This document shows positions 8,281-17,835 of a DNA stretch of 64,000 nucleotides, one piece after another. Every line of letters begins with the position of its first letter. The first letter of the stretch is position 1. Under the pieces are notes generated by a model. That model saw only the letters and a list, made by a program, of their open reading frames with translations. It had not been told where the DNA came from and did not search any database. This DNA is from Ideonella sp. A 288 (GTDB lineage: Bacteria > Pseudomonadota > Gammaproteobacteria > Burkholderiales > Burkholderiaceae_C): positions 62,001 through 126,000 of the forward strand of contig NZ_MWLO01000065.1 of NCBI RefSeq assembly GCF_002198735.1. Reading direction: 5' to 3'. The position numbers were made by a program, and so were the translations under genes.

Positions 8281-8286
8281 TATACT
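8281..8286 (+). promoter_or_regulatory. -10 box TATACT of the WYL regulator gene (leaderless candidate)
   Basis: TATACT ends seven bases before the ATG at 8293, so transcription would begin at or next to the start codon and the mRNA would be leaderless. No good -35 is visible (the 17-base position reads ACTTTC), which would suit a promoter that is weak or activator-dependent. It lies back to back with, and partly overlapping, the cyclase promoter. Confidence 0.45.
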
Positions 8287-8292
8287 GACCGC

Positions 8293-9297
8293 ATGCCGAG
8301 CCGAACCTCCCCTCGCCGAGCCGCTGACCCAACCCGGGTGATCAGCCCACCCGCTGAGCCGGGCGCTGCACTACCCTCCGCCCCGCGACCCTCTTCGCGC
8401 TCCAGCAAGGCTTCGCCCCAAGACGAGGCTGCCGACACCGGCCCCGTCAAGTGGAGCCAGGAGCGCAGGCTGCAGTTCATCGACTTCCGTCTGCAGTGGG
8501 GTGGCCGCATCAACCGCCGCGACGTGACGGACTTCTTCAAGATCTCCGTGCCCCAGGCGTCCGCCGACATCGCGCGCTACGCCGAGGTGGCGCCGGGCAA
8601 CCTGGAGTACGACACCAGTTCGCGCACCTACGTCGCAACGCCAGGGTTTGCCCCTCACTACGAGTCCAGCGGAGCGCGCCAGTACCTGTCTCAGCTGCTG
8701 GCGCTGGAACGCCAGATCTTGACCAGCGACCAAGCGTTCCTGGCGTTTCGGCCGCCCATGGCCTCGGTACCCCTTCCCAGTCGAACGGTCGAGCCGAAGA
8801 CCCTCGCCCTCCTGCTGCAGTCGATCGCCGAACGGGCGAAGCTGCGTATCCGGTACCAGTCGATTGCGCGGGACGAGCCGCAAGAGCGCTTCATCAGCCC
8901 CCACGCGTTCGGTTATGACGGCGTGCGGTGGCACGTGCGGGCCTTTTGCCACCTACGCGAGGGGTTCAGAGACTTCGTTCTGGGCCGAATCCTGTCGCCC
9001 GGTGCACCTGTGGCCTCTGACGTTGACTCGTCACAGGACCGCGATTGGCACACCAACGTGGACCTGGTCCTCAAGCCGGACGATTCGCTCACGCCCAAGC
9101 AGCGCGAGGGTGTCGAGATCGACTACGGGATGAAGAACGGAAGGGTCACCGTGCCCTGCCGGCAGGCGATGCTGTTCTACACCCTGAGGACGCTGAACTT
9201 CGAGCCGAACGGCACACCCCGGAAGGGCGAGAAGCAGGTGGTCATCGCCAACCTTGCCGAGATCAAGTCTCTGCTGCCGATGCCAGGCCAAGCCTGA
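8293..9297 (+). CDS. WYL-domain transcription regulator (CapW/BrxR-like)
   Basis: This 334-residue protein has a disordered Ser/Pro/Arg-rich N-terminus (1-50), then a winged HTH (about 55-115; RRDVTDFFKISVPQASADIARY). A WYL domain (about 180-240; LRIRYQSIARDEPQERFISPHAFGYDG) and a C-terminal extension follow. CapW and BrxR proteins of this layout are dimeric repressors of CBASS, BREX and similar operons and sense a signal through the WYL pocket. The gene is divergent from the cyclase operon across a 136-bp gap, which fits control of that operon. It is co-directional with hsdM 60 bp downstream, so it could also affect the restriction operon. No ribosome site precedes the ATG; no alternative start exists before the HTH. 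Confidence 0.8.
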   Translation: MPSRTSPRRAADPTRVISPPAEPGAALPSAPRPSSRSSKASPQDEAADTGPVKWSQERRLQFIDFRLQWGGRINRRDVTDFFKISVPQASADIARYAEVAPGNLEYDTSSRTYVATPGFAPHYESSGARQYLSQLLALERQILTSDQAFLAFRPPMASVPLPSRTVEPKTLALLLQSIAERAKLRIRYQSIARDEPQERFISPHAFGYDGVRWHVRAFCHLREGFRDFVLGRILSPGAPVASDVDSSQDRDWHTNVDLVLKPDDSLTPKQREGVEIDYGMKNGRVTVPCRQAMLFYTLRTLNFEPNGTPRKGEKQVVIANLAEIKSLLPMPGQA

Positions 9298-9357
9298 GCG
9301 TCCAGCCCATCGATCTCACCACACACTCCCGATTCAAGTTTCGAACAGAACCAACAC

Positions 9358-10896
9358 ATGCTCACTGGCGAACTCCGCAGCAAAGTCGATGCACTCTGGA
9401 ATGCCTTCTGGTCCGGCGGCATTGCCAACCCGATCGAGGTGATCGAACAGATCACCTACCTGCTCTTTCTTCGCCGCCTGGACGACCTGCACACGGTCGA
9501 GGAGCGCAAAGCTCAGCGGCTGGGCAAGCCCATCGAACGGCGCATCTACCCCGAGGGCAGCGACGAGCGTGGGCGTGCCTACGAAGACATGCGCTGGTCG
9601 CGCTTTAAGAACTTCGAGGCCACCGACATGTTCAAGGTGGTGGGTGAACATGTCTTCCCCTTCCTGCGCAGCCTGGGCGGTGACGGAAGTACCTACAGCC
9701 ACCACATGAAGGACGCCCGGTTCACGATTCCCACGCCGGCATTGCTGACCAAAGTGGTGGACCTGATGGATCAAGTCCCGATGGACGACCGCGACACCAA
9801 AGGCGACCTGTATGAGTACATGCTCAGCAAGATCGCCAGCGCGGGCCAGAACGGACAGTTCCGCACGCCGCGCCACATCATTCGTCTGATGGTCGAGATG
9901 ACCGCACCGACGCCCAAGGACACCATCTGCGACCCGGCCAGCGGCACCTGCGGCTTTCTGGTTGCGGCCGGTGAGCACCTGCGAGAGTCGCACCCTGAGA
10001 TCTTTCGCGATGCGAAGCTGCGCGAGCACTTCCATCACGGCATGTTCCATGGCTACGACTTCGACAACACCATGCTGCGCATCGGCAGCATGAACATGGC
10101 GCTGCACGGGGTGGACAACCCCGACATCCGCTACAAGGACTCGCTGGGCAAGGAACACGCAGGCGACGAAGAGGCCTACAGCCTGATCCTGGCCAACCCG
10201 CCGTTTGCCGGCAGCCTGGACTACGAGAACACAGCCAAGGACCTGCTGGACACCGTCAAGACCAAGAAGACCGAGCTGCTGTTTCTGGCTCTGTTCCTGC
10301 GGCTGCTGAAACCCGGCGGCCGGGCCGCCGTCATCGTGCCCGACGGGGTGCTGTTCGGCAGCAGCAAAGCGCACAAGGAGCTGCGCAAGCTGATCGTGGA
10401 AGCGCACAAGCTGGACGCCGTGGTGTCACTGCCCTCGGGCGTGTTCAAACCCTATGCGGGCGTGTCGACCGCCATCCTGTTCTTCACCAAGACCAATTCA
10501 GGTGGCACCGATCAGGTGTGGTTCTACGACCTGCGCGCCGATGGCCGCGGCCTCGATGACAAGCGCACACCGCTACTGGCCGATGAACTGCTGGGCGTGG
10601 CGCCAGCCCGGCCGCTGACCGAGGCAGAGCACGAGAAGAACAACCTGCCCGATGCGCTTGCGCGTTGGCGGCAGCGTGACGGCGCGGAGCGGCAGCGGGC
10701 ACGCACGGACCAGAGTTTTTGCGTGTCGAAGGCTGACATTGAAGGCAATGGGTACGATTTGTCGATCAACCGCTACAAGGCGGTGGTGCATGCCGTGGTG
10801 AAGCACGACAAGCCTGCGGACATCTTGAAGCGGCTGGCAGGCTTGGATGCGGAAATTGCAAAGGGTATGAAAGCACTCGAAGGAATGCTCCGGTGA
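9358..10896 (+). CDS. hsdM: Type I restriction-modification DNA methyltransferase subunit
   Basis: This 512-residue N6-adenine methyltransferase has a helical N-terminal HsdM domain (about 5-150). Motif I, DPASGTCGFL, starts at residue 192 and binds S-adenosylmethionine, and the catalytic motif NPPF is at 280-283. HsdM works with HsdS to methylate one adenine on each strand of a bipartite site and is the M subunit of the R2M2S nuclease. The start codon follows the regulator gene by 60 bp. Its end overlaps hsdS by four bases (GTGA). Length and motifs are normal, so it should be active. Confidence 0.95.
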   Translation: MLTGELRSKVDALWNAFWSGGIANPIEVIEQITYLLFLRRLDDLHTVEERKAQRLGKPIERRIYPEGSDERGRAYEDMRWSRFKNFEATDMFKVVGEHVFPFLRSLGGDGSTYSHHMKDARFTIPTPALLTKVVDLMDQVPMDDRDTKGDLYEYMLSKIASAGQNGQFRTPRHIIRLMVEMTAPTPKDTICDPASGTCGFLVAAGEHLRESHPEIFRDAKLREHFHHGMFHGYDFDNTMLRIGSMNMALHGVDNPDIRYKDSLGKEHAGDEEAYSLILANPPFAGSLDYENTAKDLLDTVKTKKTELLFLALFLRLLKPGGRAAVIVPDGVLFGSSKAHKELRKLIVEAHKLDAVVSLPSGVFKPYAGVSTAILFFTKTNSGGTDQVWFYDLRADGRGLDDKRTPLLADELLGVAPARPLTEAEHEKNNLPDALARWRQRDGAERQRARTDQSFCVSKADIEGNGYDLSINRYKAVVHAVVKHDKPADILKRLAGLDAEIAKGMKALEGMLR

Positions 10897-12077
10897 ACAA
10901 CGTTACCCAGATCATGCTCGGCGAGCTGATGGCAGAGCGGACCGGATCCGTTGATCCATCCAAGTATCAAGACGAGCTCTTCGACCTCTACAGCATACCG
11001 GCCTTCGACGGCGGCACCCCGGAGGTTGTCGCCGGGTCGGCAATCGGCTCGACAAAACAGATCGTTGAACCGAACGACGTCCTGCTCTCCAAGATCGTTC
11101 CACACATCCGCCGCACTTGGGTCGTTGGGCAAGCTAATGGCCGCAGACTCATTGCATCGGGCGAATGGATTGTCTTTCGCGACGCACGGCTTGACCCCGG
11201 ATACCTTAGGTACGTCTTGAGATGTGACTCGTTCCACGCACAGTTCATGAAGACTGTTGCAGGAGTAGGTGGGTCATTGCTGCGGGCACGGCCTGCCCAA
11301 GTCGCCCACATCGCCGTCCCGTTTCCACCGCTCCCTGAACAGCGTCGTATCGCCGCCATCCTCGACCAGGCCGAAGTGCTTAGAGACCGGCGCCAGCAGG
11401 CTTTGAAAGAACTGGACAACCTGGTACAGGCGTTGTTTGCGGAGATGTTTGGCGAGGCGATGGCTAGGTCACCCCGGGACTCGCTTGCCTCGTTGGTACA
11501 AGAGTTCAGATACGGCACCTCCGAGAAGTCATCAAACTCAGGGTATCCCGCGCTACGAATTCCAAACGTGGCAAATGGCTATCTCGACCTGTCCGATCTG
11601 AAAACTGTCCCAGCAAACTCACAAGAACTGGAGCGGCTCCGGCTCAGGGATGGAGATTTGCTGTTTGTCAGAACAAACGGCAATCCTGAATACGTCGGAC
11701 GATGTGCGGTCTTTAATCGACAGCTTGTCCTCGGGACTGACTTCGACCCCGAAGCATTCATCTACGCCTCATATTTGATCCGCGCACGATTGCGCGAAGG
11801 TGCGATTTCGCCAATTGTTCTCCAGCGGTTCCTGCACGAAGGCGAGGGCCGACGAGCCCTTAGAGCAGTTTGCAAGACGTCGGCGGGCCAGTACAACGTC
11901 AACACCGAAAGCCTTGGTGGCATTCAGATCCCACGATTTCCCAAGGAGCTTCAAGACGCTTTCGTCAACCGTCTGAAAGGCATCGAATCGCTGAAGGCCA
12001 GCCACCGCGCCGCCCTCGCCGAAACCGACAAGTTGCTTTCCGCACTCCAACAACGCGCCTTCGTTGGCGCTCTCTGA
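10893..12077 (+). CDS. hsdS: Type I restriction-modification specificity subunit
   Basis: 394 residues from a GTG start overlapping hsdM. Two target-recognition halves are separated by the conserved helical spacer LPEQRRIAAILDQAEVLRDRRQQALKELDN (about 148-180), with a second related helix at the C-terminus (RLKGIESLKASHRAALAETDKLLSALQQRAF). HsdS reads the two halves of an asymmetric DNA site and anchors HsdM. Its length is typical and both halves are present, so it is probably functional. The recognised sequence cannot be deduced. Confidence 0.92.
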   Translation: MNNVTQIMLGELMAERTGSVDPSKYQDELFDLYSIPAFDGGTPEVVAGSAIGSTKQIVEPNDVLLSKIVPHIRRTWVVGQANGRRLIASGEWIVFRDARLDPGYLRYVLRCDSFHAQFMKTVAGVGGSLLRARPAQVAHIAVPFPPLPEQRRIAAILDQAEVLRDRRQQALKELDNLVQALFAEMFGEAMARSPRDSLASLVQEFRYGTSEKSSNSGYPALRIPNVANGYLDLSDLKTVPANSQELERLRLRDGDLLFVRTNGNPEYVGRCAVFNRQLVLGTDFDPEAFIYASYLIRARLREGAISPIVLQRFLHEGEGRRALRAVCKTSAGQYNVNTESLGGIQIPRFPKELQDAFVNRLKGIESLKASHRAALAETDKLLSALQQRAFVGAL

Positions 12078-12173
12078 TTCACGCCGAGCCACCAGAGCGA
12101 TCCACTCTGCACACACGCGGCAAATGACCGCGCGGCAAACTAAGCGAAAACAGGCCGATAGGGAGAGTCACCG

Positions 12174-14285
12174 ATGAAAGCGACCGAGGCCAAGCTGCTG
12201 GCCTTCTTGAAGAAGTCACCGCAGTTCGTCATCCCCATCTACCAGCGCACGTACTCGTGGACCGAGCGCGAGTGCCGCCAGCTGTGGGATGACGTGGTGC
12301 GTGCCGGAAGCAACCCGGTGGTGACGGGGCACTTCGTTGGCTCCATCGTCTACATCGAGCAGGGCCTGTTCCAGGTGGCCACGCTGTCGCCGCTGCTGGT
12401 CATCGACGGCCAACAGCGCCTGACCACGGTCACGCTGCTGATCGCTGCGCTGGCCGAGGCCCTAGGCACGAGCGAGCCGGTCGAGGGCTTCTCGGCTCGC
12501 AAGCTGCGCAACTACTACCTGCTGAACCCGGAAGAAGACGGCGAGCGACACTTCAAGCTGCTGCTTTCGCAGACCGACAAGGCCACGCTCACTTCGCTGG
12601 TGGGGCAGGCATCGTTGCCGGCCGAGCAGTCGGTACGGGTGGCGGGCAACTACGAGCTGTTCAGGAGCTGGTTGTCGGACTCTGCCTGCGACCTGGCCGT
12701 CATCTGCCAGGGGCTGGCCAAGCTGGTGGTGGTGGACGTGGCGCTGGCGCGGGGGCAAGACAACCCGCAACTGATCTTCGAGAGCATGAACTCCACGGGC
12801 CGCAAGCTCAGCCAGGCCGACCTGATCCGCAACTACGTGTTGATGGGTCTGGAGCCTGCGCTTCAGACGCGGCTGTACCAGGACCACTGGCGGCCGATGG
12901 AGCTGGCGTTCGGGCAAGAGGGATACGTCGCGCACTTCGACGCCTTCATGCGCCACTACCTGACGCTGAAGCACCCGGCGGGCGAAATCCCCCGCATTGA
13001 TGAGGTGTACGAGGCATTCAAGCTGCACAGCGTGCGGCCCGCCACCGAGCAGGCTGGTGTGGAGGTGCTGGTGCGCGACGTGCAGCGCCACGCGCAGGCG
13101 TACTGCGCGATGGCCCTGGGTGCGGAAAGCCGACCCAGTCTGCGCGACGCCTTCCACGACCTGCGTGAATTGAAGGTGGATGTGGCCTACCCCTTCCTGC
13201 TGGAGCTGTACGACGACTGCGCGCAGGGCGTGCTGAGCGAGGCTGACTTCCTCGCAGCCGTTCGGGTAGTGGAGGCCTACGTCTTCCGACGGGCGGTGTG
13301 TGCCATCCCCACCAATTCCTTGAACAAGACCTTTGCCACGTTCAGCAAGGTACTGAAAAAGGACCGCTACCTGGAAAGCATCCAGGCCCACCTGCTGACC
13401 TTGCCTTCCTACCGCCGCTTCCCCAACGACGAAGAGTTCCAACGCGAGTTGCAGGTGCGCGACCTGTACCACTTCGGTGGTCGCGCCGCCTATTGGCTGC
13501 GCCGGCTGGAGAACCACAATCGCAAGGAGCGGGTGGCGGTGGCCGAGTACACGATCGAGCACATCCTGCCGCAGAACGACAAGCTGCCAGCGCAATGGCA
13601 AGCCGACTTGGGCTCTGACTGGAAGCGGGTGCAAGAAACCTGGCTGCACACGCTGGGCAACCTGACATTGACTGCCTATAACTCCAGCTACAGCGACTTC
13701 CCGTTCGCCCACAAGCGCGACATGGATGAGAAGGGGCTGCGCTGGAGCCCGCTGAAGCTGAACGATGGCCTGGGCCAGGTGACGGTGTGGGACGAGGCCG
13801 CCATCAAGGCCCGCGCTGTGAAGCTCGCGAGCAAGGCCATTGATGTCTGGGCCAAACCGGCCCTGCCTGCCGAGGTGCTGGCAGCCTACCGACCCAAGGC
13901 GGCAGGTCAGGCCAGCTACACGATCGACGACCACCCGCACCTGTTGGTGCCGGCCTTGCGCGTCATATTCGAAGCCTTCCGAAAGGAGGTGCTTGCACTG
14001 GACAGCTGCGTCAGCGAGGAGTTCCTCAAACTCTACGTGGCCTACAAGGCCGAGACGAACTTCGTCGATGTGGTGCCTCAGGCGAAGCGCCTTCGCCTTT
14101 CGCTGAACATGCCGTTCAGCGAGATCGATGACCCCAAGGGCATGTGCAAAGATGTCTCGGGCTTGGGGCGCTGGGGCAATGGTGAGGTGGAGGTCGGCTT
14201 GACGACGATGGATCAACTTCCGTACGTCATGGGGCTGGTGCGGCAGTCCTTCGATCGCCAGATGAACGGCGCGGCCGGGTCATGA
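12174..14285 (+). CDS. Fused GmrSD-type nuclease (DUF262-DUF1524-DUF5655)
   Basis: This 703-residue protein has an N-terminal DUF262 domain with IPIYQR and the nucleotide-binding DGQQRLTT (D78-T85), and a DUF1524 HNH-like nuclease with H463 in EHILPQN. A C-terminal DUF5655-like region (about 580-690) follows. Single-chain GmrSD enzymes are type IV restriction factors that use NTP and cut modified phage DNA such as glucosylated hydroxymethylcytosine. Here the gene sits between hsdS (96 bp gap) and hsdR (4-base ATGA overlap), so it is embedded in the type I operon and translationally coupled to hsdR. The combination may cover both unmodified and modified phage DNA. Ribosome site GGGAGAG precedes the ATG. 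Confidence 0.88.
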   Translation: MKATEAKLLAFLKKSPQFVIPIYQRTYSWTERECRQLWDDVVRAGSNPVVTGHFVGSIVYIEQGLFQVATLSPLLVIDGQQRLTTVTLLIAALAEALGTSEPVEGFSARKLRNYYLLNPEEDGERHFKLLLSQTDKATLTSLVGQASLPAEQSVRVAGNYELFRSWLSDSACDLAVICQGLAKLVVVDVALARGQDNPQLIFESMNSTGRKLSQADLIRNYVLMGLEPALQTRLYQDHWRPMELAFGQEGYVAHFDAFMRHYLTLKHPAGEIPRIDEVYEAFKLHSVRPATEQAGVEVLVRDVQRHAQAYCAMALGAESRPSLRDAFHDLRELKVDVAYPFLLELYDDCAQGVLSEADFLAAVRVVEAYVFRRAVCAIPTNSLNKTFATFSKVLKKDRYLESIQAHLLTLPSYRRFPNDEEFQRELQVRDLYHFGGRAAYWLRRLENHNRKERVAVAEYTIEHILPQNDKLPAQWQADLGSDWKRVQETWLHTLGNLTLTAYNSSYSDFPFAHKRDMDEKGLRWSPLKLNDGLGQVTVWDEAAIKARAVKLASKAIDVWAKPALPAEVLAAYRPKAAGQASYTIDDHPHLLVPALRVIFEAFRKEVLALDSCVSEEFLKLYVAYKAETNFVDVVPQAKRLRLSLNMPFSEIDDPKGMCKDVSGLGRWGNGEVEVGLTTMDQLPYVMGLVRQSFDRQMNGAAGS

Positions 14286-17200
14286 GCAACTTCGCCTTCC
14301 TCCAGGCGGAGTGGCCGCTCCAGTTTGAGGCCGCATCCAAGGCGGAAGGACTGGTGCATGCCGACGCGCGTGCTGCGTGCTTCTACGCCCGGCGGACCTT
14401 GGAGCTGGCCGTGAGCTGGCTCTACAAGCACGAACCAGCGCTCAAGCTGCCCTATCAGGACCACCTGAGCGCGCTGCTCCACGAGCCCACGTTCAGGGCC
14501 ACGGTGGGCGTGGCCGTCTTCAACAAAGCGAAGGTCATCAAAGAGTTGGGCAACCTCGCGGTGCACAGCACCCGAAAGGTCAGTCCAACCGATGCGCTGA
14601 CCGCCGCGCGCGAGCTGTTCCACATCTGCTACTGGCTGGCGCGCACCTATGGGCGCGCGGCCCGCCCTGATCCGGCGCTGACGTTCGCTCCCGCGCTGGT
14701 ACCCCAGCCGGCAGCACCTGTATCGCCTCAGAGCCCGGACCAACTGCGCGCGCTGCAAGACCAGCTGAGTACCAAGGACGAGAAGCTGAGCCAGCTGCTC
14801 ACCAGCCAGGCCGCGCTGGATGCGGAACTGCAGGCGCTGCGTGCCCAGGTGGCGGCTGCCAAGAAGTCGAACGCTGCTACCCCCGACACGCACGACTACA
14901 GCGAGGCAGAGACCCGCGACTATTTCATCGACCTGCTTCTGAAAGAAGCAGGGTGGACGCTGGATCCGGCGAAGAACTTCGAGGTTCCTGTGACCGGCAT
15001 GCCCAACAACTCGGAGGGCGGCAAGGGTTTTGTGGACTACGTTCTCTGGGGTGATGACGGTAAGCCGCTCGCTCTGGTGGAAGCCAAGCGCACAAAGCGC
15101 GACTCCAAGGTGGGCCAGCAGCAGGCCAAGCTGTATGCCGACTGCCTGCAGGCCCAGTACGGTCAACGACCCGTGATCTTCTGCTCCAACGGCTACGACC
15201 ATTGGGTGTGGGACGACGCGATGTACCCGCCACGCCCGATTCAGGGCTTCTACAAGAAGGGCGAACTCGAACTGCTGGTCCAACGCCGCAGCAGCCGCAA
15301 GGCATTGGCCATGGCCGAGGTCAACCCGCAGATTGCCGGGCGCCACTACCAGGTGCGGGCCGTCAGGCGCATCGGCGAAGCATTTGAGCGGGACAACCAA
15401 CGCAAGGCACTGGTGGTGATGGCCACCGGCGCTGGCAAGACGCGGACCGTCATCGCCCTGGCGGACCTGCTGATGCGGTGCAACTGGGTCAAGCGGGTGC
15501 TCTTCCTTGCAGACCGCGTGGCACTGGTCAATCAGACGGTTGGTGCGTTCAAGGCCCATCTACCGGGGGCCTCGCCGGTCAATCTGGTGACGGACAAGCA
15601 AGCGGAAGGACGCGTCTATGTCTGCACCTATCCGACGATGATGAGCCTCATCGACGAAGGTGCGGGGAACCAGCGTCGGTTTGGCGTGGGCCACTTTGAT
15701 CTCGTCGTGATCGACGAGGCGCACCGCTCGGTTTATCAGAAGTACCGCGCGATCTTCGACTACTTCGACTCCCTGCTTGTGGGTTTGACCGCCACGCCGA
15801 CCGACGAGATCGACCACAACACGTACGGCCTGTTCGACCTTGAGACTGGTGTCCCCACGGACGCCTACTCGTTGGACCAGGCCGTGTTCGAGAAGCACCT
15901 TGTGCCGCCCACCGCGGTGTCCGTTCCCCTGAAGTTTCAGCGTCAGGGCATCAAGTACAACGAACTCAGCGAGGCCGAGAAGGAGCAGTGGGATGCGCTG
16001 GATTGGTCGGATGACGGATCGCCGCCGCCGAACTCGGTAGACGCGGCAGCGTTGAACAAGTGGCTGTTCAACGCCGACACCGTGGACAAGGTCCTTGGGC
16101 ACCTGATGACGCGCGGCCACCATGTCGCAGGTGGCGATCGCCTGGGCAAGACGATCATCTTCGCGGCCAGCAACGATCACGCCGAGTTCATCGCCGAGCG
16201 CTTCAACATCAACTACCCGGAGCACAAGGGCGAGTTTGCTCGCGTCGTCACGTACAAGACTGAGTACGCGCAGAGCCTGATCGACGACTTCTCGAAGAAG
16301 GACAAGGCTCCGCACATCGCCATCTCGGTCGACATGCTTGATACAGGCATCGACGTGCCCGAAGTGGTCAACCTGGTCTTCTTCAAGATCGTGAGGTCTC
16401 GCACCAAGTTTTGGCAGATGGTTGGACGCGGTACGAGACTGTGTCCCGATCTCTTCGGGCCCGGCCAACACAAGACGGGCTTCTACCTTTTCGACTACTG
16501 CCAGAACCTGGAGTTCTTCGCGCAAAACCCGGGGGCAACACCAGGTGGGTCGCCCGAGTCCCTGAGCAGTCGCCTCTTCGGGGCGCGCGTGCAACTGGTA
16601 GCGACTTTAGACAGTCGACTTGAGAACAGTCCGGGCGCACACGAGGCCAAGCAGAAGTACTGGACACCTGACGATGAGGCACTCCGCGCTTCCACTGCCG
16701 AAACGCTCCAGCAGACCGTTGAGGCCATGAATGTCGACAACTTTGTTGTGCGGCCTCACCGGAAGGCAGTGGAGAAGTTTTCGAAGCCTGAGGCCTGGAA
16801 GAAGCTGACCGAGGGTGATCAGCAGGAGCTGATTCACGAGGTGGCAGGCCTGCCCAGCGAAAGACGTGACGACGACGAGGAAGCCAAACGCTTCGACCTG
16901 CTGATCCTTCGCACACAACTGGTCATCCTTCAGGCGTCTCCGGACTTCGATCGCCTGCGCGACCAAATTCGAGAGATCGCCGGAGCGCTCGAACTGCAGG
17001 AAGCCGTTCCGGCCATCAAGGTGGAGATTGTCTTGATCCAGGCCGTAGCCGGCGACGAGTGGTGGACGGATGTCACGCTCGGCATGCTGGAGAACGCCCG
17101 CAAGCGCCTGCGCGCTCTTGTCAAGCTGATCGAGAAGGCGGCGCGCAAGATTTTCTACACAGACTTTGTCGATCAACTGGGCACCGAGACGACGGTCGTT

Positions 17201-17692
17201 CTGCCGGAGATCGCAAACGGCCTCGACATGGCGAAGTTCAAAGACAAGGCGCGTCAGTTCTTAAAGGCCCACGAGGATCACCTTGCGCTGCAGCGTTTGA
17301 GACGCAGTCAGCCCCTCACGCCGACTGACCTGGGAGAGCTTGAGCAAATGCTGATTCAGGCCGGCGGGACACCTGAGATGATCAGCAAGGTAGCAGCAGG
17401 AAGCCCCAGCCTAGGCGTCTTCATCAGGTCGCTGGTCGGCATGGAGCGAGAAGCCGTGTACCAGGCCTTCAACGAATTTGTCAGCGGCACGAACGCTACG
17501 CCCGATCAGCTGGAGTTCATCGATGTCATCGTCTCCGAGCTGACAGTCAACGGGGTGGTCGAAGCCAAGCGGCTCTACGAATCGCCGTACCTCGACATCA
17601 GCCCGCAGGGGCCTGAGGCGTTGTTTCCGAGCGCCCAAGTTGATCGGATGTTCCAGATCTTGGAAGAGTTCAAGAAGCGCGCGGCAGCCTAG
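14282..17692 (+). CDS. hsdR: Type I restriction endonuclease subunit R with DUF4145 N-terminus
   Basis: 1136 residues. Residues 1-125 form a DUF4145 domain (ending near ELGNLAVHS). A coiled coil (about 150-195) is followed by the HsdR nuclease with D252, E267 and K269 in VDYVLW...VEAKR. The SF2 motor has Walker A ATGAGKT (381-387) and DEAH (478-481), with helicase motif QMVGRGTR further on. An EcoEI-type C-terminus completes it. HsdR translocates DNA and cuts at a distance from unmethylated sites. All catalytic residues are present. It is coupled to the GmrSD gene by ATGA. The DUF4145 fusion, which is HEPN-related, is common in EcoEI-type HsdR but its role is not settled. Confidence 0.93.
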   Translation: MSNFAFLQAEWPLQFEAASKAEGLVHADARAACFYARRTLELAVSWLYKHEPALKLPYQDHLSALLHEPTFRATVGVAVFNKAKVIKELGNLAVHSTRKVSPTDALTAARELFHICYWLARTYGRAARPDPALTFAPALVPQPAAPVSPQSPDQLRALQDQLSTKDEKLSQLLTSQAALDAELQALRAQVAAAKKSNAATPDTHDYSEAETRDYFIDLLLKEAGWTLDPAKNFEVPVTGMPNNSEGGKGFVDYVLWGDDGKPLALVEAKRTKRDSKVGQQQAKLYADCLQAQYGQRPVIFCSNGYDHWVWDDAMYPPRPIQGFYKKGELELLVQRRSSRKALAMAEVNPQIAGRHYQVRAVRRIGEAFERDNQRKALVVMATGAGKTRTVIALADLLMRCNWVKRVLFLADRVALVNQTVGAFKAHLPGASPVNLVTDKQAEGRVYVCTYPTMMSLIDEGAGNQRRFGVGHFDLVVIDEAHRSVYQKYRAIFDYFDSLLVGLTATPTDEIDHNTYGLFDLETGVPTDAYSLDQAVFEKHLVPPTAVSVPLKFQRQGIKYNELSEAEKEQWDALDWSDDGSPPPNSVDAAALNKWLFNADTVDKVLGHLMTRGHHVAGGDRLGKTIIFAASNDHAEFIAERFNINYPEHKGEFARVVTYKTEYAQSLIDDFSKKDKAPHIAISVDMLDTGIDVPEVVNLVFFKIVRSRTKFWQMVGRGTRLCPDLFGPGQHKTGFYLFDYCQNLEFFAQNPGATPGGSPESLSSRLFGARVQLVATLDSRLENSPGAHEAKQKYWTPDDEALRASTAETLQQTVEAMNVDNFVVRPHRKAVEKFSKPEAWKKLTEGDQQELIHEVAGLPSERRDDDEEAKRFDLLILRTQLVILQASPDFDRLRDQIREIAGALELQEAVPAIKVEIVLIQAVAGDEWWTDVTLGMLENARKRLRALVKLIEKAARKIFYTDFVDQLGTETTVVLPEIANGLDMAKFKDKARQFLKAHEDHLALQRLRRSQPLTPTDLGELEQMLIQAGGTPEMISKVAAGSPSLGVFIRSLVGMEREAVYQAFNEFVSGTNATPDQLEFIDVIVSELTVNGVVEAKRLYESPYLDISPQGPEALFPSAQVDRMFQILEEFKKRAAA

Positions 17693-17835
17693 GGCGCTCA
17701 TGTGCACTTAGCGAGGCCGCCAGCGAGGGCAAATCGCGAGTCTGAGATAACCTCTGACAGAGACATTGGTTCAGCCGATCTGTCATCGCTGGACCCTGAG
17801 CCACGTACACAAGCGAATATGCGGGGAGAAGTGGG

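Noticed and set aside
12462-14216. 584-codon open frame antisense to the GmrSD gene
   Set aside because: The sense frame has clear DUF262/DUF1524 motifs; the antisense product is repetitive in His, Gln, Val and Arg, as expected from a GC-rich shadow.
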